Virus record (IMG/VR): IMGVR_UViG_3300028809_000014
Coordinates: 1 to 61,241 of that record
DNA: 61,241 bases
Direction: 5' to 3' (one strand)
DNA from: a virus
Under the pieces are notes generated by a model that saw nothing but the letters and a program-made list of their open reading frames with translations, did no database searches and had not been told where the DNA came from. Both the position numbers and the translations under genes were made by a program. This document shows, one piece after another, positions 8,594 to 17,245 of the stretch; the stretch's first letter is position 1, and every line of letters starts with the position of its first letter.

Positions 8594-8910
8594 GCGCGAA
8601 ACTCTTCTACGAGAAGACGATCAAGGAGATCGACAACATCGAGCAGCCTGCGCAGCGCTGGATGCGTGCTCGCGGTTGGATCTTCGAGAAGGTCGTCAGT
8701 CTGTCGCGCAACGGCTGGCCTGATCGTTGTGCGATCAAGTACGGACTTGTCATTTGGGTCGAGTTGAAGGCACCAAAGAAGACGCCGAAGCAACATCAAC
8801 TCGACATTCATGCGGCGATTCGTGCAAATGGCGGCACGGTCGTATGGTTCGACAACCTCGACGCCTTCAAGGCGTACTTCAGGACTATCGATGAGCAAAA
8901 CGCTTTCTAA
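8590..8910 (+). CDS. VRR-NUC domain nuclease
   Basis: 106 residues from the ATG that overlaps the polymerase stop; an in-frame GTG lies 21 bases earlier. The signature is the restriction-fold core NGWPDR..., then LVIWVELKAPKK (catalytic Glu and Lys) and a QHQLDIHAAIRANGG helix, which is how stand-alone phage VRR-NUC proteins look. The family contains Holliday-junction or flap-type endonucleases. Its place between polymerase and helicase supports a role in resolving branched replication intermediates. Its end overlaps the start of the helicase gene by about 20 bases. Confidence 0.85.
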   Translation: MSAKLFYEKTIKEIDNIEQPAQRWMRARGWIFEKVVSLSRNGWPDRCAIKYGLVIWVELKAPKKTPKQHQLDIHAAIRANGGTVVWFDNLDAFKAYFRTIDEQNAF

Positions 8911-10531
8911 AGAGATCCGGCGTCAACTCGCTGGCGTCAAGCTCAGTAGAGATGAGATGCACGAAGAGCAGGAACTGATGCTCGACTTCCTGCACAAGAC
9001 GCCCTATGCGGCCTTGTTCGCCGAGATGGGCGTTGGCAAGACCATCACTGCGTTGACCCTGGCCGTGGACCTGCTGAATTGCTTTGAGGTCAAGCGCGTG
9101 TTGATCATTGGTCCGTTGAAGGTGGCGTGCGACACGTGGCCGAAAGAGATCGCCATGTGGGACCACACGGCGCCCTTCCGCTTCACGCTTCTGCGTGAGG
9201 ACGACGACGATCCGCGTCTTGCCAAGGCTCGTGCTCGCGCGCGGGCGTTCGGCATGACCGAGGGGTTGAGTCGTGAAGACACCGACCGTATGACGGCTCG
9301 CGCCGAGACGCAAGAGCGCGAACGCATCCGCAAGGATCTTGCCAACACGAAAACGCAGATCCACGTCATCAACCGCGAAGCCGTTACGTGGCTGGTCAAT
9401 CACCATCAGGGCAAATGGCCCTATGACTTGGTGATCATCGACGAGTCGAGCAGCTTCAAGGATCACGCGGCCGACCGCTTCAAGGCTCTGGCGAAGGTGC
9501 GCAAGTACCCGCACCTTATGAAGCGTGTGATCGAGTTGACGGCGACGCCCACGGCCGAGGGTTACATGGGCCTGTGGGCGCAGATGTTCTTGCTGGATCG
9601 CGGCGAACGCCTCGGCAAGAACATCACGGCCTATCGCAAGAGCTACTTCAGCTTCAACCGGTGGTCAAAGCAGTTCGAGATCCGTCCGGGGGCCGAAGAG
9701 AAGATTCTGAAGAAGATCGCGGACATCACCATGATCGTGCGCGCGCGCGACTACGGCAAAGAGCACGTGCCCAAGGTCATCGACCGCAAGTTGACCTTGA
9801 GTCAGCGTGTGATGGGGCAATACGCGACCTTGCAAGACGAATTCGTGTTGCAACTGCCGGATGGCGAGTCGGTATCGGCAGACACGGCCGTGGCGTTGTC
9901 GTCGAAGCTGCTGCAACTTGCCTCGGGCTTTGTCTACGACACCAAGTTGTTGATGGACTGGGACACGGAAGACATCAAGCTCGTCAAGAAGGTGCATCAC
10001 ATTCATGACGAGAAGGTCGCGATGCTCAAGGAAATGGTCGAGGCGTTGCAGGGCAAGCCCGTGCTCATCGCTTACCACTTCAAGCCGTCGCTCGTGCGCT
10101 TGCTCAAGGCGTTCCCTGGCGCCGTGGTCATGGACCCCAAAGGGAAGTGCATCACCAAATGGAACAAGGGGAAGATCCCGATCCTGCTCGTGCACCCGCA
10201 GTCGGCGGGCCACGGGCTCAACCTTCAGCACGGTGGGCACAACATCATCATGTACGACATGCCCTGGTCGCTGGAGAACTACAAGCAGTTGATCGGACGC
10301 CTTGCGCGTCAAGGCCAGAAGTTCGAGGTGATCGTGCAGCGGTTGATCTGCGAAGGCACCATGGATGAAGTAGTCGCCAAGAGCCTGGACAAGAAGGACG
10401 CAACGCAAGAGGACATGTTCCGCATGCTGCGTGCGTACATCAAGGCTCGCCGCAAGATGATGGCGTTGGTGGGCCAGCCGCTGACCAAGCTCGATGTCGA
10501 GATGGACCTCGCCCTGGCTGACGAATTTTGA
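8891..10531 (+). CDS. SF2 (SNF2-like) DNA helicase
   Basis: 546 residues from the ATG at 8891, which overlaps the VRR-NUC gene. Motif I is EMGVGKT (about residue 46), motif II is IIDESSS, motif III lies around ELTATPT, and motif VI is QLIGRLARQGQ, giving a complete two-domain SF2 core of the SNF2/ComF-like type common in phage replication modules. It probably remodels DNA or displaces proteins ahead of the phage replisome. The last residues are LADEF, another acidic tail with terminal Phe. Confidence 0.88.
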   Translation: MSKTLSKEIRRQLAGVKLSRDEMHEEQELMLDFLHKTPYAALFAEMGVGKTITALTLAVDLLNCFEVKRVLIIGPLKVACDTWPKEIAMWDHTAPFRFTLLREDDDDPRLAKARARARAFGMTEGLSREDTDRMTARAETQERERIRKDLANTKTQIHVINREAVTWLVNHHQGKWPYDLVIIDESSSFKDHAADRFKALAKVRKYPHLMKRVIELTATPTAEGYMGLWAQMFLLDRGERLGKNITAYRKSYFSFNRWSKQFEIRPGAEEKILKKIADITMIVRARDYGKEHVPKVIDRKLTLSQRVMGQYATLQDEFVLQLPDGESVSADTAVALSSKLLQLASGFVYDTKLLMDWDTEDIKLVKKVHHIHDEKVAMLKEMVEALQGKPVLIAYHFKPSLVRLLKAFPGAVVMDPKGKCITKWNKGKIPILLVHPQSAGHGLNLQHGGHNIIMYDMPWSLENYKQLIGRLARQGQKFEVIVQRLICEGTMDEVVAKSLDKKDATQEDMFRMLRAYIKARRKMMALVGQPLTKLDVEMDLALADEF

Positions 10532-10535
10532 GCCG

Positions 10536-10572
10536 TGCTAGTATGTGTGCGTCGTGAATATTCACGGTGCAC
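10536..10572 (+). promoter_or_regulatory. Extended -10 promoter with palindromic operator
   Basis: TGCTAGTAT at 10536-10544 is an extended -10 element. It is followed at once by an inverted repeat at 10547-10572 whose core CGTGAATATTCACG (10553-10566) is a perfect palindrome; outer arms extend it to 13 pairs with two G-T pairs. A palindrome over the expected transcription start marks a probable regulated promoter between the replication and packaging modules. Confidence 0.55.
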
Positions 10573-10574
10573 AT

Positions 10575-10811
10575 ATGCGACAAGCCAAACCATCCAGCAA
10601 TAAGCAACTGCTTGAGTTCGAGCGGCGTACAGCCTTGGGGCCAACGTATGCCGCTCGTTTGCTTTGCGTCGCGTATGTCACATACGCTCAGTACCGCAAC
10701 GGCAGTCGGGTTCTCCCTCCATACTGCGAGGGCCACATGCGGCACCTCCTTCGCATCCCCGACAAACTCCTGCGCACGATCATCGAAGAGGAACTCTATG
10801 GCAACCGGTAA
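10575..10811 (+). CDS. Small protein before the terminase, unknown function
   Basis: 78 residues from the ATG at 10575; an in-frame GTG-type start further up (10545) would read through the palindrome and is less likely. The sequence is basic and aromatic (ARLLCVAYVTYAQYRNG) with a charged helical end. No family is recognised. It overlaps the terminase small subunit start by 14 bases. Small genes at this position often encode HNH or packaging accessories, but no HNH residues are visible. Confidence 0.55.
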   Translation: MRQAKPSSNKQLLEFERRTALGPTYAARLLCVAYVTYAQYRNGSRVLPPYCEGHMRHLLRIPDKLLRTIIEEELYGNR

Positions 10812-11415
10812 GCTGAACAACTCGCGCTCGCTCGACCCCGTGAGTCGCGCCATGCTCTATGAGGGCGTGACGCAAGGGCAGATGTGCATTCTGTTCCGCA
10901 TCGATCAGCGTAACCTCGCACGCAAGATCCACCGATGCCAGCCCGTGGGTGAACGCTCGGGCACGCCGATTTACGACTTGGCTGAGTGTGCGGCCTACCT
11001 CATCAAGCCGGCCTACGACATCGAGGCGTACATCAAGCGGATGCACTCGAACGAGTTGCCAAAGCACCTGAGCAAAGAATACTGGGCAGGCAAGCGTTCA
11101 CAGCAGGAGTACGAACTGAAGGCCGGCGACCTGTGGCCGACCGCCAAGGTGCTGGAGAAAGTCGGCGAACTCTTCAAGCTGGTCCGCATGTCGGCACTGC
11201 TCACCGTGGACAACATCGAGCGCAACAACGAACTGACCGACAAGCAGCGCGCCTTGATGAGCAGCCTGATGTACGCGATGCTCGACGAACTGCGCAAGTC
11301 CATTCAGAAGGAGTTCGCCGGCCCTGACGAAAAGCCTGTCGAACTGGATCTGAGTACGCAGATGCCCGATGAATCTGAAGAGGATGACGGTGATGAAGAA
11401 GAAGCCGAGTTCTAA
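10798..11415 (+). CDS. Terminase small subunit (Nu1/DUF1441-like)
   Basis: 205 residues from ATG 10798, chosen over longer reading because it follows GAAGAGGAA and leaves a normal protein. The N-terminal third (YEGVTQGQMCILFRI...RNLARKIHRCQP) is a winged-helix DNA-binding region as in Nu1/DUF1441 proteins, and the C-terminal half is helical. It recognises the packaging site and recruits the large subunit encoded next. The tail is highly acidic and ends EEAEF. Confidence 0.85.
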   Translation: MATGKLNNSRSLDPVSRAMLYEGVTQGQMCILFRIDQRNLARKIHRCQPVGERSGTPIYDLAECAAYLIKPAYDIEAYIKRMHSNELPKHLSKEYWAGKRSQQEYELKAGDLWPTAKVLEKVGELFKLVRMSALLTVDNIERNNELTDKQRALMSSLMYAMLDELRKSIQKEFAGPDEKPVELDLSTQMPDESEEDDGDEEEAEF

Positions 11416-13492
11416 GAAATACGCGTCGCTCAATTCGATCTTCGTTGATCTGGCTGAGATGCTTCAGCCGCCAGAACAGATCAGCGTTTCTCAAGCGGCC
11501 GAGCGATATCGCAAACTGAACAATCCGGGCTCGTACACGGGCGATTGGAAGAACTCCATGGTGCCGCCGATGGTGGAGCCGATGGACATGATGATTTCGC
11601 GCAATCACGAAGGCGTGATCTTCGTCGCGCCCGCTCAGACCGGTAAGACGGACTCGCTCGTGGTCAACACCCTCGTGTACCACATCAAGGTCAACCCGAT
11701 GGACGTGATGCTTGTGTGCCCCACGCAGATCGACGCACGTGACTTCTCTTTCCGGCGTATCGACCGCCTGCACCGCCACAGCACGGAAGTCGGCGACATG
11801 TTGATGCCGGGTTCGTCGGGCGATAACGTCTACGACAAGCACTACCGCAACGGCATGCTGTTCACGCTCGGCTGGCCGACGGCCTCACAACTCGCGGGTA
11901 AGCCGATTCCGATCATGCTGCTTACCGACCGTGACCGCATGGACGACGACGTTGAAGGCGACGGCGAGCCCTACGACCTTTCGGCGAAGCGGACCACAAC
12001 CTTCGGCAGCTATGCGATGACGATGGCCGAGTCGTCGCCGTCTAAGCCCATCACGGACCTGAAGTACATCTGCAAGGGTCATGAGGCGCCGCCAAGCGAA
12101 GGCATCCTCAAGCTCTACAACCGTGGCGACCGCCGCCGCTGGCACTGGCCGTGCCCTTTCTGCAATCAATACTTCGAGGGCAACTTCACCGATCTTGAGT
12201 GGGACAACGACATGATCGGCACGAACCACGAGAAGGCCAGCACCGTGCGCATGGTGTGTCCGCACTGCAAGGAGCGGATCGCCCCTGACTACCGAGAAGA
12301 GATGCAGTCGTGGGGCCAGTGGCTGAAGGACGGCCAGAAGATCGACAGCAAGGGGCGCGTAACCGGCCCTGAGCCAAAGACGCGCATCGCGTCGTTCTGG
12401 CTGAACGGCGTGGCCGCTGCATTTACGTCCTGGCGCAAGCTGGTGTCGGTCTATCTCGATGCCTACGACGAGTTCAACCGCACGGGCTCGGAAGAAGCGC
12501 TGCGCAAGTTCTACAACACCGACTTGGGCGAACCTTACTATCCGCAGTCGTTCTCCGAGGATGATCGCAAGCCCGAGGTGATCCGCTCGCGCGCCGATAA
12601 GTTGCTCGGGCAACACCTCGTGCCGCCTGGAACGAACTTCCTGATCGCCACCATCGACACGCAGACCAACAAGTGGGTCGTGCAGGTGTTTGCGATTCGC
12701 GGCGGTGAGCGCTTCGACATGGTTGTCATCGACCGGTTCGACATCAAGTATTCGGCGCGGCTCAACGAGAACGACGAACGCCACTGGGTGAAGCCGCACA
12801 AGGAGCTTGAGGACTGGGACCAGATCACCGAGCAGGTCATCAAGAAACGCTACGTGCTCGACGAGCCCGATAACAAGGGTCAGCGCCGCACGATGGGCAT
12901 CTGGTACACCACGTGTGACTCCGGTGGCCGTAAGGGTGTGGCGACCATGGCCTACAACTACTATCGCCGGCTGCGCGCGCAGAACATGCATCGCAACTTC
13001 ATGTTGCTGCGTGGCGATCACGGCTTGAACCTGCCGCGCACTCGCATCGGTTACCCGGACTCGAATCAGAAGGGCTTGCTCGCTGGCGCGCGCGGCGACA
13101 TTCCCGTGCTGTTTCTGAACTCGAATCAGTTGAAGGACGACTTGAACAGTCGCCTTGGTTGTCTGACCCCGGGCATGGGTATGTACATCACCCCAACATG
13201 GTTGCCCGACAACTTCTACACCGAGCTTTGCGCCGAGATCCGCACGCCGAAGGGTTGGGAGAACCCGAACGACGCTCGTAATGAATCAACCGACTTGAGC
13301 TATTACTGCATCGGCGTTTGCGTGTCCGAGATCATCTCCATCGAGCGCATCAACTGGGAAAATCCGCCCGCCTGGGCGAGCGCCGATTGGGACGTGAACC
13401 TGAGCGTCGCCATTGATGAAGAAGACGGTCGATTTGCTCCTAATCTACAATCCCGCTACGATTTTGCCGCCGCTGGCAAGGCTCTTGCTTAA
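11393..13492 (+). CDS. Terminase large subunit, GpA family
   Basis: 699 residues from ATG 11393, which has GAGG upstream; ATG 11369 is an in-frame alternative. The N-terminal ATPase shows Walker A-like APAQTGKT and Walker B-type IMLLTDRDRMDDD. A zinc-ribbon-like pair (CPFCNQ and CPHCKE) follows, then the nuclease domain with IATIDTQ and later acidic residues. It packages DNA into proheads and cuts concatemers. The gene overlaps the small-subunit gene out of frame. GpA-type terminases usually cut at cohesive-end sites, but I cannot place a cos site. Confidence 0.93.
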   Translation: MKKKPSSKKYASLNSIFVDLAEMLQPPEQISVSQAAERYRKLNNPGSYTGDWKNSMVPPMVEPMDMMISRNHEGVIFVAPAQTGKTDSLVVNTLVYHIKVNPMDVMLVCPTQIDARDFSFRRIDRLHRHSTEVGDMLMPGSSGDNVYDKHYRNGMLFTLGWPTASQLAGKPIPIMLLTDRDRMDDDVEGDGEPYDLSAKRTTTFGSYAMTMAESSPSKPITDLKYICKGHEAPPSEGILKLYNRGDRRRWHWPCPFCNQYFEGNFTDLEWDNDMIGTNHEKASTVRMVCPHCKERIAPDYREEMQSWGQWLKDGQKIDSKGRVTGPEPKTRIASFWLNGVAAAFTSWRKLVSVYLDAYDEFNRTGSEEALRKFYNTDLGEPYYPQSFSEDDRKPEVIRSRADKLLGQHLVPPGTNFLIATIDTQTNKWVVQVFAIRGGERFDMVVIDRFDIKYSARLNENDERHWVKPHKELEDWDQITEQVIKKRYVLDEPDNKGQRRTMGIWYTTCDSGGRKGVATMAYNYYRRLRAQNMHRNFMLLRGDHGLNLPRTRIGYPDSNQKGLLAGARGDIPVLFLNSNQLKDDLNSRLGCLTPGMGMYITPTWLPDNFYTELCAEIRTPKGWENPNDARNESTDLSYYCIGVCVSEIISIERINWENPPAWASADWDVNLSVAIDEEDGRFAPNLQSRYDFAAAGKALA

Positions 13493-13506
13493 AAGGACTC
13501 ACTCAC

Positions 13507-13761
13507 ATGGCCTGCACTCCCGAAAAATGCGCGAAGCTCGAAGCCGATTTGGCTGACGCTCTGGCCGCTCTTCACAAGATCAACACGGGCGGTTCGGCCC
13601 GTGTTGTCGTTGATCAGAACGGTGAGCGTGTCGAGTTCACTGCTGTGAATCTCAACGGCTTGCGCAGCTACATCAACTCGTTGAATGCGCAACTTGTGGC
13701 GTGCGGTTGCCCCGGGCACTCGCTACCCACGCCCAGCGGCCCGGCGATGTTCATCTTCTGA
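13507..13761 (+). CDS. Head-tail joining protein, gpW family
   Basis: 84 residues; small protein between terminase and portal, the lambda W position. It has an N-terminal helix rich in Ala/Leu and the segment VDQNGERVEFTAVNLNGLRSYI, matching the beta-hairpin plus helix of gpW-like proteins. In the virion it would sit below the portal and stabilise packaged DNA. Its C-terminus has a Cys/Pro/Gly-rich extension. Confidence 0.8.
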   Translation: MACTPEKCAKLEADLADALAALHKINTGGSARVVVDQNGERVEFTAVNLNGLRSYINSLNAQLVACGCPGHSLPTPSGPAMFIF

Positions 13762-13769
13762 GGCACACC

Positions 13770-15398
13770 ATGGCAAAACCACCCAAGATCACCACGGCCA
13801 TCGAGCCGACCAAGGAACTCGCGCTATCCGGTGGCGGCGGTATCGAAGGTGCCGAGCGCACGAGCCGAGAGTTGCTTCGCTGGACGCCCGCGATCATTGG
13901 CCCCGATCAGCAGATCAGCCCGATCAAGGACATGGCCGACGCGCGCGGGCGCGACATGCTCCAGAACGATGGCTACGCCCTTGGCGCGAACTACACCCAC
14001 CGCGACAGCATCGTTGGCGGCGAGTACCGTTTGAACGCACAGCCCGACTTCCTGGCTCTCGGTGCTGACGAGGACTGGGCTGACGAGTTTCAAGAGATCG
14101 TCGAGAGTCGCTTCAACCTCGTGGCGAACAGCACGAAGAACTGGTTGGACGCGGCGGGCTCGACGAACTTCACCGGTCAGATCCGCCTAGGTGTCGGCTG
14201 CTTCATGATGACCGGTGAGGTGTTGGCAACGTCCGAGTGGATGCGCTCGGATCTTCGTCGCCCCTGCAAGACGGCCATTCAGATGATCGCCCCCGCACGA
14301 CTGAGCAATCCGTCGGGTGAGGCCGATACCTTCTATCGTCGTCGCGGTGTGCAGCGTGATCGTTTCGGCAAGCCGCTGGGCTATCACATTCGCTCGCGCT
14401 TCCCGAGCATGGGCTACTTCGATGGCCCGGACCCTTACGTCTGGAACTACGTGCCCGCGACGAAGCCGTGGGGCCGCCAGATGGTGATCCACATCGTCGA
14501 GGCTCTTCAGCCGGACCAGACGCGCGGGATCTCCGACATGGTGTCGGTGCTGAAGAACATGCGCATGACGCAGAAGTTCCAAGACGTGGTGCTGCAAAAC
14601 GCCGTCGTTAATGCGACCTACGCGGCGGCCATCGAATCCGAACTGCCGCGTGAACTGGTCTTCGGTTCGATGGGCGCGGGTCAAGGTGCTGCCGGCCTCA
14701 ACGAGATGATCCAGGCCTACATGACTGGCCTTGGCGAGTTCCTCGAAGGCTCGACAAACATCAAGCTCGACGGCGTGAAGATGCCGCACCTCTATCCGGG
14801 CACCAAGCTGACGATGAAGCCGGCCGGCACGCCGGGCGGTGTCGGCACGGACTTCGAGCAATCCCTGCTGCGCCACACGGCCGCTGCGCTCGGTCTGAGC
14901 TACGAGCAGTTCTCTCGCGACTACACCAAGACGAACTACTCGTCGGCGCGTGCATCTATGGCTGAGACGTGGAAGTACATGAGCGCGCGCAAGAAGATGG
15001 TGGCCGACCGTCTCGCCAACAGCATTTACATGCTGTGGCTGGAGGAAGAACTGAACAACGGCAACGTGCCGCTGCCTCCTGGGCTGTCGGTGGCTGACCT
15101 GTACCGTGATCCGCTGAAGCTCGAAGCGCTGTGCGCCTGCGACTGGATCGGCGCCTCGCGCGGCCAGATCGACGAACTGAAGGAAACGCAGGCGGCAGTG
15201 ATGCGGATCAAGTCCGGCCTGTCCACCTACGAAGCCGAGAACTCGCGACTGGGCCAAGACTGGCGTCGCGTGTTCCGTCAGCGCAAGCGCGAGCAGAAGC
15301 TGATCGACGAGTACGGCCTGGAGTTCGACACGGCCGCCACCAAGCCGGGCGTCAATGACGCTCAAAACACCATGCGTAATGCAGGAGAAGAACAATGA
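13770..15398 (+). CDS. Portal protein, lambda gpB family
   Basis: 542 residues from ATG 13770, the start nearest the preceding stop. Typical features of lambda-type portals are the GRDMLQNDGYALGANYTHRDSIVGG region near residue 60, the SWDIE-like middle with RSRFPS, and a C-terminal DYTKTNYSSARAS segment (about 390-402). Twelve copies form the DNA entry ring, binding terminase during packaging and gpW afterwards. The stop overlaps the protease gene (ATGA). Confidence 0.92.
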   Translation: MAKPPKITTAIEPTKELALSGGGGIEGAERTSRELLRWTPAIIGPDQQISPIKDMADARGRDMLQNDGYALGANYTHRDSIVGGEYRLNAQPDFLALGADEDWADEFQEIVESRFNLVANSTKNWLDAAGSTNFTGQIRLGVGCFMMTGEVLATSEWMRSDLRRPCKTAIQMIAPARLSNPSGEADTFYRRRGVQRDRFGKPLGYHIRSRFPSMGYFDGPDPYVWNYVPATKPWGRQMVIHIVEALQPDQTRGISDMVSVLKNMRMTQKFQDVVLQNAVVNATYAAAIESELPRELVFGSMGAGQGAAGLNEMIQAYMTGLGEFLEGSTNIKLDGVKMPHLYPGTKLTMKPAGTPGGVGTDFEQSLLRHTAAALGLSYEQFSRDYTKTNYSSARASMAETWKYMSARKKMVADRLANSIYMLWLEEELNNGNVPLPPGLSVADLYRDPLKLEALCACDWIGASRGQIDELKETQAAVMRIKSGLSTYEAENSRLGQDWRRVFRQRKREQKLIDEYGLEFDTAATKPGVNDAQNTMRNAGEEQ

Positions 15399-16777
15399 GT
15401 GATATCGCAGCCCGCGCAGCTTTGACGCGTATGAACCTGCGCGAGATCGCGCTGTCGCCGCTCTACTCGGGCACCGCCCTGGCCGCTGACATCGCCTACA
15501 TGGCGAAGACCGACCCGGACGAGGCACAGACCAAGTTCCTGAAGAACCGCGCCGAGCACTGCGCGGCTTTCGGTCTCGACGGCCGCGATCAGGACAAGCC
15601 GTTTGCCTTTGCGGCCGGCCTCGCGATCATCCCGGTGACGGGCACGCTCGTGAATCGCTTCAGTTGGTCCTACGGCTCGATCACCGGCTACAACTTCATT
15701 CGTTCACAACTGCGGATGGCCCTGGCCGACGAGGACGTGACCGGCATCGTGTTCGACGTGAACAGCTACGGCGGCGAGGCGGCGGGTTGCTTCGAGCTTG
15801 CCGACGAGATCTACGCAGCGCGTTCCGAGAAGCCGTCCCTGGCCGTGGTGGACTCGAATGCCTACAGCGCTGGTTATGCCGTCGGCTCGGCGGCTTCGCG
15901 CATGGTCGTGATCCCCAGCGCGGGCGTCGGCTCCATCGGTGTGATCGCAATGCACATCGACATGAGCAAGATGCTGGAGGACTGGGGCCTGAAGATCAGC
16001 CTCATCTTCGAGGGCGCCAACAAGGCCGACGGCAACCCCTTCGAGGCCCTATCGGACGACGCTCGCAAGAACATCAAAGCGGGCATCCACACCTCCTATG
16101 AATCCTTCGTTTCTCTGGTCGCTAAACAGCGAGCAGTGGACGCAAAGGTTGTGCGTGAGACACAATCACGCGGTTTTCGGGCTGAAGAGGCTCTGTCTCT
16201 CGGCCTTATCGACGCTATTGCATCGCCCTCAGAAGCGGTGCAAGCGTTCCTCGGCGAGCTTTCCGGCTCGACTCTTAAACTTGAAATGAAGGAAGTCACT
16301 ATGACTGCAACCACCGCGCCGGCCGCCACCACCGAGGCCCAAGCGACCCAAGCCGCCGCTGATCAAGCACGCGTTGAAGAACGCGCCCGCGTGACCGGCA
16401 TCCTCAACTGCGAACACGCCCAGGCAAACCCGAAGCTGGCAAACCACTTCGCGTTCAACACGTCGATGTCCGTGGCCGATGCGACCGCCGCCCTGGCTGC
16501 TGCTGCCCCCGAGAAGGCTGCAACGCCGGCCACGCCCGCCGCCCCGGCTACCGGCGCTGCTGCTGCTGCTCCTGCCGCATCGACCCGTGCTTCGACCGAG
16601 AACGCCAACAACTTCAACGCGGCCATGGCCGGCACGCAGAACCCCAACGTGGGCGCTGACGGCGGCGGTGAAGGCGGCGGCGAGGGCGGCGGTCAGCAGA
16701 TGACCGCAGGCCAGCGCGCCGCCGCTGCCCATCGCTTGGCGACGGGCTCGGACATGGCCGCCAACGCGAAGAAGTGA
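15395..16777 (+). CDS. Prohead protease (S49 family) with C-terminal scaffold
   Basis: 460 residues. The first 290 residues are a ClpP/S49-type protease: the catalytic serine is Ser158 in NAYSAGYAVGSAAS, preceded by VNSYGGEA and followed by the GVGSIGVI strand. The rest is an Ala/Gly-rich, low-complexity scaffold region. This corresponds to lambda gpC, which matures the prohead. An in-frame start at 16301 would make the scaffold alone, as with lambda Nu3. Confidence 0.9.
   Translation: MSDIAARAALTRMNLREIALSPLYSGTALAADIAYMAKTDPDEAQTKFLKNRAEHCAAFGLDGRDQDKPFAFAAGLAIIPVTGTLVNRFSWSYGSITGYNFIRSQLRMALADEDVTGIVFDVNSYGGEAAGCFELADEIYAARSEKPSLAVVDSNAYSAGYAVGSAASRMVVIPSAGVGSIGVIAMHIDMSKMLEDWGLKISLIFEGANKADGNPFEALSDDARKNIKAGIHTSYESFVSLVAKQRAVDAKVVRETQSRGFRAEEALSLGLIDAIASPSEAVQAFLGELSGSTLKLEMKEVTMTATTAPAATTEAQATQAAADQARVEERARVTGILNCEHAQANPKLANHFAFNTSMSVADATAALAAAAPEKAATPATPAAPATGAAAAAPAASTRASTENANNFNAAMAGTQNPNVGADGGGEGGGEGGGQQMTAGQRAAAAHRLATGSDMAANAKK
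16289..16295 (+). promoter_or_regulatory. Internal ribosome binding site for nested scaffold
   Basis: AAGGAAG stands five bases before an in-frame ATG inside the protease gene, a far better Shine-Dalgarno match than chance spacing would give. It decides the start of the nested scaffold. Confidence 0.65.
16301..16777 (+). CDS. Nested scaffold protein (Nu3-like), in frame in the protease gene
   Basis: 158 residues, identical to the C-terminal third of the protease and started at an internal ATG with its own ribosome site. The N-terminal part is helical and Ala/Glu-rich; the middle is an Ala/Pro linker and then a Gly-rich stretch. In lambda, Nu3 is made the same way from gene C and forms the core around which capsid protein assembles before being degraded. 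The start is inferred from the site and from lambda precedent. Confidence 0.65.
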   Translation: MTATTAPAATTEAQATQAAADQARVEERARVTGILNCEHAQANPKLANHFAFNTSMSVADATAALAAAAPEKAATPATPAAPATGAAAAAPAASTRASTENANNFNAAMAGTQNPNVGADGGGEGGGEGGGQQMTAGQRAAAAHRLATGSDMAANAKK

Positions 16778-16819
16778 TAATCGCGCGGTCCCAACCTTTT
16801 CAACTTCAGGAGAAACGAC

Positions 16820-17191
16820 ATGGCAGTCAACGATCTCGCAGGTAGCGCCCTCGAAGGCACCTACACCCCCGAGCAGCTTTACGCCGGTGAAGCGCCCATC
16901 ATCACGGGCGCGGCCAAGGCCACCACCGACATCAGCAAGTACGAAGTGGTCAAGAAGTCCACGACGACCGGCACCGTGGCCCGTGTGGCGACCGTCGGCT
17001 CCGACCTGGGCCAGGACTACGTGATCGCCGCGCAGCCCAGCGCCAACGGCAAGGACACGCCCTACTTCGACGCCGGCTTCTTCAACCACGCTGTGCTCAT
17101 CTGGCCGTCGGATCTCGACACGCTGGTCAAGCGCCAAGCGTTCTTCCGTGGTACCACCATCCGCGTCGGCGCCATCGTGCCCGGCCACTGA
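16820..17191 (+). CDS. Head decoration protein, gpD family
   Basis: 123 residues. A short gene between scaffold and major capsid with a beta-rich sequence (YTPEQLYAGEAP, then a C-terminal RTTTIRVGA-like ending) matches the lambda gpD/HDPD family, trimeric caps that stabilise the expanded capsid. AGGAGAAACGAC precedes the ATG. A GATAAT element lies about 40 bases upstream. Confidence 0.88.
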   Translation: MAVNDLAGSALEGTYTPEQLYAGEAPIITGAAKATTDISKYEVVKKSTTTGTVARVATVGSDLGQDYVIAAQPSANGKDTPYFDAGFFNHAVLIWPSDLDTLVKRQAFFRGTTIRVGAIVPGH

Positions 17192-17245
17192 TCGGCGGCT
17201 CCTTCAACTCACAACAACTTTCCCGCAACTTCACGGAGTCACACC

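Noticed and set aside
14187-15527. Antisense open frame across portal and protease
   Set aside because: Arg/His/Val-rich shadow composition and no plausible start; the portal is unambiguous.
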